Shown here: one piece after another, positions 1-5,101 of the stretch | How positions within the stretch are numbered: the stretch's first letter is position 1 | Layout: every line of letters begins with the position of its first letter | Source: Gammaproteobacteria bacterium | GTDB lineage: Bacteria; Pseudomonadota; Gammaproteobacteria; Steroidobacterales; Steroidobacteraceae | NCBI GenBank assembly: GCA_029857655.1 | Contig: JAOUGR010000113.1 | Location: forward strand, 1 to 6,894 | Length of the DNA stretch: 6,894 nucleotides | Direction of reading: 5' to 3' | The notes under the pieces: model-generated | What the model saw: the letters and a program-made list of their open reading frames with translations, nothing else | Databases searched by the model: none | What the model was told of the DNA's origin: nothing | Translations under genes and position numbers: made by a program

Positions 1-1
1 G

Positions 2-88
2 GCGCGGCTCTCGGGGCCCGCGCAGCGGCTGATGAAGATCCGCGGCATCGGGCCGACCACGGCGCTGCTCAAAACAGGCCGTTTATAG
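2..88 (+). pseudogene. IS110-family transposase, internal fragment
   Basis: The frame open from the window edge encodes the motif RLMKIRGIGPTTALL. This matches the helix-hairpin-helix-like 'P/RGIGPxTA' block that opens the C-terminal Transposase_20 domain of IS110/IS1111 transposases, the DEDD-type recombinases that move circular IS intermediates. After residue 23 or so the similarity stops, and the frame ends at a TAG at 86-88 after only KTGRL. A normal protein would continue with an alanine/valine-rich stretch, a GDG motif and FAAWLGL. The missing part resumes at about 2305 on the same strand, so this may be the 5' portion of the same broken gene. The fragment is non-functional here. The N-terminal catalytic domain, if present, lies outside the window. 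Assignment rests on motif recognition. Confidence 0.7.
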
Positions 89-144
89 TGACGCAGTCCT
101 TCCTTCGTTCATCTCAACCGCAGCCGTTGCAGCTATGGCGAAGT

Positions 145-222
145 CCTTATAGTTTGAGTTCACCTGCGGGCGACAGACGGCGAAGCCGGCTGGCGAACGT
201 CAGGCGCAACGAAGCGTTAGGC
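145..222 (-). other. Degenerate attC site of the GNAT cassette
   Basis: On the minus strand the R'' core GCCTAAC (216-222) is intact and is followed by a TTCGTTGCGCCTGAC arm. The distal arm, GCAGGTGAACTC (157-168), closely resembles the same part of the intact attC at 6523-6601. Where that site has its second core GTTGGGC, this one reads TATAAGG (plus strand CCTTATA, 145-151), so the R' core is lost or replaced. Homology to an attC ends at about position 152, close to the normal IntI cleavage point. Cassette excision at this end should be impaired. Whether the loss came from point mutation, recombination at a secondary site or an IS event cannot be decided from one copy. Confidence 0.6.
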
Positions 223-732
223 GTCGCCGAACGCTGGATGAAACTTGATAACTCCCGAGCGTGCGCCAAGATAGCCATGCTGAAGCTCCAGAACCATGAA
301 GGCCTCGGCCGGTGCATCGTACTCTGACTTGATGCCGAAGTGCGCGGACTGCTGAAAGCCGAAACGCGGGTAGTAGTTCGGGTGGCCAAGGACAACGATT
401 GCGCCAACACCGAGCTGCTGACAGCGCTGCAGGCCAGCACGCACCAGCGCAGAACCAATGCCACTTCGCTGTTGGGTCGGCCTCACCGCCATGGGCGCCA
501 AGCCCATGAGACTCAGCCCAGGATGGCCGCTCAGCGAGACGGGGCTGAACAAGATGTGACCAACGATTTCGCCGTTCTGTTCGGCCACAAGCGAGACAAG
601 CGGCCGCGCGTTGATGCGCAGAGCATCTACAAGATCGGCTTCAACAGAGGTATCGAAGGCGGCGAGGTGCACTCGTCTGACCGCTGGGGCGTCCGCCGAC
701 TGCTCAGGGCGAACGACCACGTTGTTGCTCAC
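217..732 (-). CDS. GNAT family N-acetyltransferase (YhbS-like)
   Basis: A complete GCN5-related N-acetyltransferase of about 171 residues, the usual length for one domain. It would transfer the acetyl group of acetyl-CoA to an amine on an unidentified small molecule or protein in the cytoplasm. Motif A is clear: the strand LMGLAPMAVRPTQQ is followed by the pyrophosphate-binding turn QRSGIG (about residues 88-93) and helix SALVRAGLQRCQQLG. Motif B follows as VVLGHPNYYPRFGFQ (about 114-127), with the 'YYPRFGF' typical of the YhbS/COG3153 group. The GTG at 732-730 is preferred. An in-frame TTG at 741 lies inside the attC core GTTGGGC and would make the start depend on the recombination joint. 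No clear ribosome-binding site is seen. The stop TAA is part of the R'' core of its own attC. Substrate unknown; some cassette GNATs modify aminoglycosides, but nothing here shows that. Confidence 0.85.
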   Translation of the reverse strand: MSNNVVVRPEQSADAPAVRRVHLAAFDTSVEADLVDALRINARPLVSLVAEQNGEIVGHILFSPVSLSGHPGLSLMGLAPMAVRPTQQRSGIGSALVRAGLQRCQQLGVGAIVVLGHPNYYPRFGFQQSAHFGIKSEYDAPAEAFMVLELQHGYLGARSGVIKFHPAFGDA

Positions 733-735
733 GAC

Positions 736-813
736 GCCCAACGTTCCGCATCACCTGCCGGCGAAAGCGGGCGAAGCCTGCTGTAGCCGGTCAGGTGCAT
801 GCAAGTGTTAGGC
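736..813 (-). other. attC recombination site (78 bp)
   Basis: Plus-strand cores GCCCAAC (736-742) and GTTAGGC (807-813) are complementary except for one central base. Between them, CATCACCTG (749-757) pairs with CAGGTGCATG (792-801), and an inner CCGGC/GCCGG stem encloses GCGGGCGAAGCCTGC. The stem has bulges, as expected of the extrahelical bases that direct bottom-strand recombination by IntI. It separates the lipoprotein/binding-protein-remnant segment from the GNAT gene, whose start lies only a few bases past the R' core. The inner part, GCGGGCG[A/C]AGCCTGCTGTAG, is nearly identical to the attC at 6523-6601, so the two cassettes share an attC lineage. Confidence 0.88.
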
Positions 814-836
814 GGCATTTTGATTGAGGCAGTGTC

Positions 837-870
837 TGACCGTCCCCTTGCGACCCGGAGCGGACGGTCA
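837..870 (-). terminator. Hairpin just downstream of the binding-protein remnant
   Basis: TGACCGTCC (837-845) and GGACGGTCA (862-870) form a perfect 9-bp inverted repeat around a 16-base loop. On the minus strand it starts one base after the TGA of the substrate-binding-protein remnant (872-874), which is where a transcription terminator would lie. No T-run follows the stem, so it is not a canonical Rho-independent terminator. It could be an mRNA-stabilising hairpin or a retained 3' end of the ancestral transporter gene. Confidence 0.4.
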
Positions 871-871
871 A

Positions 872-1118
872 TCAATCGAGCCCGATGCCTTTAGACACCG
901 GTGCGACCGCGGCATCCTTGAACCCTGCTTCATCCAATGCGCGGCGCACGACTCCGGGCGCTTCAGCGGTCTCGATAGATTCCGTGACGTAGGCCAGTGC
1001 GGCCGGTCGATCCTTGGGTACCCCACCGCAACACCTTGACGGTGAAATACACCCTCCCGCACGCGCGTGCCGGGCACTTGAGCGGCGACGCCTTCGAAAG
1101 TTTCACGTCCCGCCGCCG
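872..1118 (-). pseudogene. C-terminal remnant of an ABC transporter substrate-binding protein (family 3-like), frameshifted
   Basis: Two minus-strand frames join to give one recognisable protein end. The upstream frame reads ETFEGVAAQVPGTRVREG then VFHRQGVAV. The downstream frame reads DRPAALAYVTESIETAEAPG then VVRRALDEAGFKDAAVAPVS and ends at TGA 872-874. This matches the last roughly 80 residues of extracellular solute-binding proteins of the amino-acid type (SBP_bac_3), where 'LPGSRVL..F....AVAVPK.RPAALAYV..FIE.AK..G.V..A...AG' is the usual pattern. One extra G in the G-run opposite 1021-1024 would restore VGVPKDRPA, so the frame was broken by a single-base deletion there. The ligand-binding N-terminal lobe and signal peptide are missing. 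The remnant begins right behind the stop of the lipoprotein gene. It is non-functional: a piece of a periplasmic transporter gene caught between a cassette gene and an attC. The family call is by pattern only. Confidence 0.6.
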
Positions 1119-1124
1119 CCGAGA

Positions 1125-1931
1125 CTAGACCCCGCGCACGGCAATGGCGCCACTGCCGGCATGCAAATCGATGGTCCCGTCCCCGCTGTGAAGGGTCCCG
1201 CTGCACGCCTGGGGCGTGCAGGGGGACCCGGGCGGGACCGTGAGGGGAAGATCCGTGAGCGTGATGCTGCCGGTTGCCACCATGGCTGAGAATTGCGCCG
1301 AGGTCGCCTGTGGGATCGAAAGATCGATGGTTCCGTTCGCCACGCCGATGTCGATCTGCCCGCCGGAGGGCAACGTCACCGAGGCCGTGATGTTGCCATT
1401 CGCCAGCGACAGGAGGGCGTTCCCGACGATCGCGTCGGCCTGAATCCCTCCGTTCACGTTCGAGATCATGCAGTCAGCGTTGAGTGAGCGCACCGTGACG
1501 TCTCCGTTGATGGTCGTGACGCTGACATCAAGATGCTCCGGGAGCACGATCGTGTAGTTGACAATGTAGTTGCGACCTGCGGCGAACTGGGGCTGATCCG
1601 TCTTGACCAGCACTTCGGTCGCGGAACTGCTGACATCAACCCGGAGCGCGGCGAGCCGGGCGGTAGCGTCCTCAAGTGTGTCGGCCTCGACACGTCTCAC
1701 ACCAGTAATGGCGATAGAAGAAGCTCCGCCAGAGGCGCCGCTCACCGTCACCGTCCCGTTGACCCCTATCAGTCTCAGGGCCGTCTGGTTCGCGACGGTG
1801 ACGTCGTAAGAGAACGGTTCTTCCACGGCGGGGCGCGTACTAGATCCGCCGTCCCCACCGCCGCCACAGGCCGAGGCGAGCATCAATCCCAGCAGGCAGA
1901 ACGCTCCGACTGCTCGACGCGTGCGTGTCAT
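1125..1931 (-). CDS. DUF4097-type beta-repeat lipoprotein
   Basis: A predicted lipoprotein of 268 residues. The N-terminus has basic residues (MTRTRR), a hydrophobic stretch (about 7-20) and a lipobox LASAC with the lipidated cysteine at residue 22. A glycine/serine-rich linker (CGGGGDGGSS) follows. The body is a run of short beta strands with repeated turns such as GVNGTVTVSG, TINGDVTVRS, NVNGGIQADA, LANGNITASV, VANGTIDLSI and SGDGTIDLHA, the signature of the DUF4097/putative-adhesin right-handed beta-solenoid. Such proteins sit in the cell envelope; their biochemical role is not settled. The start at 1931 is chosen because GGAGG lies 8 bases upstream. An in-frame ATG at 1946 would put that site inside the gene. 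The stop is immediately followed by the transporter remnant, so the original 3' end may have been replaced. The cassette border upstream has been lost to IS activity. Confidence 0.85.
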   Translation of the reverse strand: MTRTRRAVGAFCLLGLMLASACGGGGDGGSSTRPAVEEPFSYDVTVANQTALRLIGVNGTVTVSGASGGASSIAITGVRRVEADTLEDATARLAALRVDVSSSATEVLVKTDQPQFAAGRNYIVNYTIVLPEHLDVSVTTINGDVTVRSLNADCMISNVNGGIQADAIVGNALLSLANGNITASVTLPSGGQIDIGVANGTIDLSIPQATSAQFSAMVATGSITLTDLPLTVPPGSPCTPQACSGTLHSGDGTIDLHAGSGAIAVRGV

Positions 1932-2304
1932 GGCAAATCCCTCCATCTTGGCCTAGGCCTTCCTCATTACGGCTTCGCGGCGATCCTTGCCATGACGTGC
2001 AGCAGTTCCCCGCGTCCCGTCCCTGAGATATTGAGTCTGAGGCCGCCACGCCCACGGCGGAATCGGCGTGCGCTCCTTGCGCAGCGGACAGGAAATCCGA
2101 ATCATCTTTTCCCTTGACGGTCACTGGATAGCACGACGGTTCGCCACAGGGATTCTCTTCAGTAGCACGAATTCTCTTACGCTCGATCGATCAACATCGT
2201 ACTGATCTGCGTCAATTCTTGTCTCAATCGGTGCAGGCGCGGCCGGAGTTGGCCGATAGAGGACACCTTCAGGCCTATGCCCCGAAGCATCCAGTTCCGG
2301 CTGA
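1932..2304. other. Interval without a recognised gene upstream of the lipoprotein
   Basis: Nothing here is convincingly recognised. On the minus strand a 50-codon ORF (2105 to 1953) starts at an ATG preceded by AAGGGA, begins MIRISCPLRKER and ends in REAVMRKA at a TAG 21 bases before the lipoprotein start codon. It could be a small leader gene or chance. Further upstream, a frame ending at 2121 reads TRIDADQYDVDRSSVREFVL, which looks protein-like but matches no family I know and runs backward into the IS110 junction. A TTGACG hexamer on the minus strand (about 2210) has no convincing -10 partner. The interval may contain the original 5' end of the lipoprotein cassette. Confidence 0.25.
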
Positions 2305-2613
2305 CGAGAGTTCAAGAACGCTCGCCAGTTCGCCGCTTGGATCGGCTTGGTGCCGGGGCAGTACTCCACCGGCGGCAGGACGCGACCGGGGCACATCAGC
2401 AAGCGCGGAGATGCCTACCTTCGAAACCTCCTCGTACAAGGGGCGCGCTCGGTGCTGCAGACGGCGAGCCTGCATCAGGATCGGCTCTCGCGCTGGGCGC
2501 TCGAGCTGCAGGGGCGCCGCGGCTACTACCGCACGCTGGTGGGGATCGCCAACAAGAACGCTCGCATCGCCTGGGCGTTGCTCGCCAAAGACCAGGCGCT
2601 GCGCACCCGCTGA
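2305..2613 (+). pseudogene. IS110-family transposase, C-terminal fragment
   Basis: The plus-strand frame reads REFKNARQFAAWIGLVPGQY, then STGGRTRPGHISKRGDAYLR, then NLLVQGARSVLQTA, and later GIANKNARIAWALLAKDQ before TGA 2611-2613. These are the hallmark blocks of the Transposase_20 domain of IS110/IS1111 elements ('FAAWLGLVP...SSGGK..LG.ISKRGD..LR.LLV.GAR'). A serine of this region is part of the active centre; S and GG of YSTGG are present. An in-frame TGA at 2302-2304 and loss of similarity upstream mark the 5' break. It resumes within about ten residues of where the fragment at 2-88 stops, in the same orientation. The 3' end abuts a truncated IS3-type orfA on the opposite strand. It is a dead fragment. 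IS110/IS1111 relatives are known to target integron attC sites, which fits the location. Confidence 0.88.
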
Positions 2614-2804
2614 TCGGCGGCCGCCGGCTTGAGCTTGCCTTCGCGGTAGTCCTTCTTCCACTTGGAGAGCATGAACGGGTGGATATCCAGTGCACGAGCA
2701 ACGTCCTGCACCTGAATCTCCGGATGACTCGCCAGCCTTACCGCCTGGATCTTGAACTCCAGCGAGTAGCGGTGAACCTTCTTCGGCCCAACCGGTGCTG
2801 CCAT
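2610..2804 (-). pseudogene. IS3-family transposase OrfA, 5' fragment
   Basis: From ATG 2804 (GGAGG five bases upstream) the frame encodes VGPKKVHRYSLEFKIQAVRL, then ASHPEIQVQDVARALDIHPF, then MLSKWKKDYREGKLK. This is the DNA-binding helix-turn-helix of IS3-family OrfA (HTH_Tnp_1), with the usual 'RYSxEFKxxAVRL' opening and the recognition-helix end 'SxWKKxYREGK'. A complete OrfA is about 90-110 residues and continues into a leucine zipper and a frameshift to OrfB. Here the family pattern stops near residue 65, and the frame then runs antisense through the IS110 fragment. OrfB and the right end are absent. The region upstream (2830-2846, minus-strand AAAGTGGACACCTCGG) is the likely left end of the element, but no partner repeat is available to prove it. 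Confidence 0.8.
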
Positions 2805-2857
2805 GAACACCTCCCTCAATCGTTAGGCCGAGGTGTCCACTTTATCGAATGAGGTTC

Positions 2858-2884
2858 CCTGTCCGCTGCAACGACGGGTTAGGC
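2858..2884 (-). other. Half attC site, truncated by IS remnant
   Basis: The minus strand shows the R'' core GCCTAAC (2878-2884) followed by CCGTCGTTGCAGCGGACAGG, the left arm of an attC. The segment GCAACGACGGGTTAGGC is almost the same as the end of the intact site at 6523-6601 (GCAACGACGGGGTTAGGC). The expected second arm and R' core are absent. Instead, within about 20-30 bases, IS3-type sequence begins. This would be the attC of the ABM-like cassette (2955-3320) and should no longer support normal excision. Confidence 0.7.
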
Positions 2885-2912
2885 GGCGGGCCGCTCGCGA
2901 GGGAAGGGCTAC

Positions 2913-2940
2913 GCCTCTGTCGTCTCGCTGACACAGAGGC
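2913..2940 (-). repeat. Inverted repeat downstream of the ABM-like gene
   Basis: GCCTCTGT (2913-2920) and ACAGAGGC (2933-2940) form a perfect 8-bp inverted repeat with a 12-base loop, between the stop of the ABM-like gene and its half attC. No T-run follows on either strand, so a terminator role is only possible. It is distinct from the attC arms. Confidence 0.35.
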
Positions 2941-2954
2941 CTCCGATTCGCCAC

Positions 2955-3320
2955 TCAAGAATCCAGTCCTTGGAAGAACGAGTACCACTTGACACTACCT
3001 TCGGGCATTCGCCTCGCCATTTCCAGAAGCTGCTGCGACGGTTCGCCATACACAGTGACCGCATGATTGTCGGCGAATTCACCGAAGAGCCTATCCAGCG
3101 CCTCACCAATGTGCACGCGGTGTTCAACCAGACCATCCGCGCCCTCGTAGGACTCACGGATCTCGCACTCGGTTTGATCAGCGCTGAGATACCAGTCATA
3201 ACGAAGCGTCTTCGTGTCCTTTTCCTTTGTCTGTCTGATGCATTCGGACGCTTGTCGCTTGAACCCTGGCAGCTGCCCCTTGCGAACGGTCATACGGGCA
3301 CTTACTTCGAGCTTCTTCAT
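2955..3320 (-). CDS. Small ABM-like (quinol monooxygenase type) protein
   Basis: A complete 121-residue protein. The opening KKLEVSARMTVRKGQLPGFK, followed by a helix (RQASECIRQTKEKD), a strand (TLRYDWYLSADQTECEIRES) and then EGADGLVEHRVHIGEALDRL, has the ferredoxin-like alpha/beta order of the antibiotic biosynthesis monooxygenase (ABM) superfamily: first strand, helix with 'F', 'YDWYxS..' strand, 'E.Y.....H..H' before the next helix. Members oxidise quinols or small aromatics without cofactor, or degrade haem, but many have no known substrate. The C-terminal part (about 85-121, ending KWYSFFQGLDS) is longer than the minimal domain. Start at 3320 is supported by AAGGAG seven bases upstream. 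It is the only gene of its cassette: the attC at 3359-3421 precedes it and a damaged attC follows. Probably cytoplasmic. The family call is good; substrate unknown. Confidence 0.75.
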   Translation of the reverse strand: MKKLEVSARMTVRKGQLPGFKRQASECIRQTKEKDTKTLRYDWYLSADQTECEIRESYEGADGLVEHRVHIGEALDRLFGEFADNHAVTVYGEPSQQLLEMARRMPEGSVKWYSFFQGLDS

Positions 3321-3358
3321 TACGATTCTCCTTTACGCGATTTGGCGGTCCTTCCGCC

Positions 3359-3421
3359 GCCTAACGTTCACAGTGAGCAGCGCGCGGCCTTTCGCGCGTC
3401 TGCTCGACTGTGCGGTTAGAC
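3359..3421 (-). other. attC recombination site (63 bp)
   Basis: Cores GCCTAAC (3359-3365) and GTTAGAC (3415-3421) flank a strong stem: CACAGTGAGCAG pairs with CTGCTCGACTGTG, and CGCGCG pairs with CGCGCG around a GCCTTT loop. One extra base in one arm is the expected extrahelical base. It follows the CPBP protease gene by about 35 bases and precedes the ABM-like gene by about 40, defining both cassettes. Confidence 0.93.
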
Positions 3422-3455
3422 GGCGATACTACAATTCGTTCATTTGAACTATTTG

Positions 3456-4073
3456 CTAAACGATCGAAAGAAAGTAAAGGACCGCGATGTTGTAGCCGAA
3501 ATGGCCGAGCCACGGCATCAGCCAGGATCCCGTTGCGCGTCTGGTTTCTCCGAGCAAAATGCCGATCCAGAGCATGTATGTGCTTTGGAGCAGATAGAAA
3601 GTCGCGCCTATCGGGCTTCCAATGAAGATAGGCCCAAGGTGAGCGCAGCCGAAAGCCAGTGCTGTGGCGACAACAGTGGATCGAGCGGTAGCTTTTCGTT
3701 GTTCGAGCCACCGGTACATCAGTTGACGAAACAGCAGCTCCTCGATTCCTGTGATGAGCAGGATCGCCGGTACGGACGCCGCGATATCCAATGTCGAGAA
3801 GTCGTATGGGAGTGGTATCTTGAAAAATGTAAGAAACCAGGCTGCGGCGACCGCGCTCGCGAGAATCAGACTGAAAAGCACCAGCCAATATCTTTGGAAC
3901 CGGCCTGGGCGCAGGTTCCAGCCCGGCCGCACGATCCATAGTCCGACGACAACGATGGTAACGAGCGCGATCGCGCTCGCCGCACTTTTCGGAAATACCC
4001 ACTCTGCGCCCCAAATCAGCCCGCACACGGAGAGTACCGCAGAACCGAAAACCAGAAGCGTCGCGCGATGCAT
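3456..4073 (-). CDS. CPBP family intramembrane glutamic protease
   Basis: A complete 205-residue integral membrane protein. The CPBP (Rce1/Abi) signature is intact: motif 1 EELLFR (E111, E112, R116), motif 2 GCAHLG with H145, and motif 4 GHFGYN with H191 and N195. In Rce1 the paired glutamate and the histidines activate water for cleavage inside the membrane. Bacterial members process peptides or bacteriocin-related targets, or are of unknown substrate. Hydrophobic segments lie at about 5-23, 33-48, 62-83, 97-110, 133-150, 157-175 and 183-204, compatible with the usual 6-8 helices. The start ATG at 4073 is 10 bases from the attC core upstream, typical of cassette genes that lack a long leader; only a weak GACGGGAT precedes it. 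An overlapping frame starting at 4077 is a shadow. CPBP proteins occur in many cassette arrays; an immunity or envelope-stress role is possible but not shown. Confidence 0.9.
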   Translation of the reverse strand: MHRATLLVFGSAVLSVCGLIWGAEWVFPKSAASAIALVTIVVVGLWIVRPGWNLRPGRFQRYWLVLFSLILASAVAAAWFLTFFKIPLPYDFSTLDIAASVPAILLITGIEELLFRQLMYRWLEQRKATARSTVVATALAFGCAHLGPIFIGSPIGATFYLLQSTYMLWIGILLGETRRATGSWLMPWLGHFGYNIAVLYFLSIV

Positions 4074-4082
4074 TCATATCCC

Positions 4083-4170
4083 GTCTAATCGTTGTGTTGT
4101 GCCGCGGGCCAGCATGCCGCGCGCTGAGGCACGGCGCTGGCGGCCCGTCGGCACCAACAAAGGGTTAGCC
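4083..4170 (-). other. attC recombination site (88 bp) with altered R' core
   Basis: The R'' core is GTTAGCC on the plus strand (4164-4170). The other core reads GTCTAAT (4083-4089; minus ATTAGAC) where RYYYAAC is expected, so the conserved G at the cleavage position is an A on the minus strand. Inside, GTGCCGCGGGCC pairs with GGCCCGTCGGCAC, with inner GC-rich stems. The stop codon TAA of the upstream membrane-protein gene is part of the R'' core. The palindrome and position leave little doubt of identity, but recombination at the altered core may be weak. Confidence 0.85.
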
Positions 4171-4926
4171 GCCTTCACGCGAGACGGACCCGGAACGAGA
4201 CTTCTCTCCTTCCAATGACGATGCGCTGCGCCACATATAGACAGAGGCAACCAGCAGCCAGGCGTTCAGGAGTTCGAGCGCAACTCCCCCGATCATTGCG
4301 TAGAGAGGATTCGCGAGGGAAAAGCCGGTGTACGCCACGGCGAAGCCGCGGACCACAATGGCGATGCCGAGAGCGACGCCGACCCATCCGAGCCAGCGTG
4401 CCCAGCCAGAGGTGTAAATCAGCGCGGCGCCGAAGGTGACGTAGCAGAAGCCCTGCAGCATGCGGAAAGTGCTGTTGAATCCGATCTCCAGGTAGCGCAC
4501 CGCTTCGGCTGCTGCGAACGCGGGCGATCGGTCAGCATCTGCCGCTGCCGCCCACTTTGCAGTTACGGCCTTGAGAGCCACGGCATCGAGTCCTTGAAGG
4601 ATCGCCGCGGCAGCAATCGCCGCAGTGGCGAGCGGCGTGCCAAGTCGAACGAATACTCTCGCACGGTCATGGCGCTCCGCAAGCGAGAGACCCAGGCTGA
4701 TCAGCGCGAGGAACGCCAGGAAAAAGCCATAGGTCTGAATGAGGTGTCCTGTGACCCAGATGTCGCTTTGGGCATACTCGGCGAAGACGCGCGGGTGGTC
4801 ATCGGGCTTCTCTTGCGACGGGTGGAGTGCACCCGAGAGCACGGTAGCAACTGCGCTCAGCAATGCCAGGGCGGCGCCGATGCGCAAGGTAGTCGCTTGG
4901 GCGGCAGGCGTCAGTGAGTAAGGCAT
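4165..4926 (-). CDS. Six-helix membrane protein, DUF4386-like
   Basis: A complete 253-residue integral membrane protein with six predicted helices at about 15-34, 60-81, 95-113, 155-173, 176-198 and 208-231. The short loop after helix 1 (HPSQEKPDDHPRVFAEYAQS) is polar and rich in acidic residues; the C-terminal tail (about 236-253) is charged. The general plan, including 'WVTGHLIQTYGFFLAFLALI' in helix 2 and 'LEIGFNSTFRMLQGF' before helix 4, resembles DUF4386-like membrane proteins, which have no established function; the assignment is tentative. The start at 4926 has AGGAAG five bases upstream. The last codon GGC and the stop TAA coincide with the R'' core GGCTAAC of its attC, so termination is provided by the recombination site. 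Confidence 0.8.
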   Translation of the reverse strand: MPYSLTPAAQATTLRIGAALALLSAVATVLSGALHPSQEKPDDHPRVFAEYAQSDIWVTGHLIQTYGFFLAFLALISLGLSLAERHDRARVFVRLGTPLATAAIAAAAILQGLDAVALKAVTAKWAAAADADRSPAFAAAEAVRYLEIGFNSTFRMLQGFCYVTFGAALIYTSGWARWLGWVGVALGIAIVVRGFAVAYTGFSLANPLYAMIGGVALELLNAWLLVASVYMWRSASSLEGEKSRSGSVSREGG

Positions 4927-5003
4927 ATCGGCTTCCTACTGGAGCGATGCGTTGTTAAGGACTTCGCTGTTCCGCAGCGTGTTTGAATTGGGCGAACTAA
5001 GGC

Positions 5004-5093
5004 GGCTAACGTTCGCGGCCACCGGCGCGCGCTCGATGACCTGTGCAAAGCGCACAGCGCGCGCGCGCGTCCCGGTGGGCTGCGCTGTTAGCC
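5004..5093 (-). other. attC recombination site (90 bp)
   Basis: Cores GGCTAAC (5004-5010) and GTTAGCC (5087-5093) are perfectly complementary. The arm GCGGCCACCGG pairs with CCGGTGGGCTGC, and CGCGCGC (about 5024-5031) pairs with a 13-base alternating GC run (5057-5069) around a terminal segment. The alternating GC tract is the longest in the window and could also adopt left-handed DNA. The site lies only eight bases past the OsmC stop codon. Confidence 0.92.
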
Positions 5094-5101
5094 TGCATCG
5101 A

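Noticed and set aside
340..786. Long plus-strand open frame.
   Set aside because: It is the antisense of the GNAT gene and runs into the attC; its translation has no domain pattern.
1533..2117. Plus-strand open frame of 194 codons.
   Set aside because: Antisense to the lipoprotein, arginine- and proline-rich composition typical of GC-rich shadow frames.
2822..2828. A GTTAGGC heptamer resembling an attC core.
   Set aside because: It has the same orientation as the true core at 2878-2884 and lies in the leader of the IS3 orfA; no RYYYAAC partner or palindrome exists to its left.
2275..2852. Several open frames across the IS remnant region.
   Set aside because: Shadows of the IS110 and IS3 fragments; only the frames with family motifs were kept.
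3361..4077. Minus-strand open frame of 238 codons overlapping the CPBP gene.
   Set aside because: The frame at 3456-4073 has all CPBP motifs; this one has no domain pattern and runs through an attC.
5057..5069. Alternating GC run as a separate microsatellite.
   Set aside because: It is part of the paired interior of the attC at 5004-5093 and is explained by that structure.
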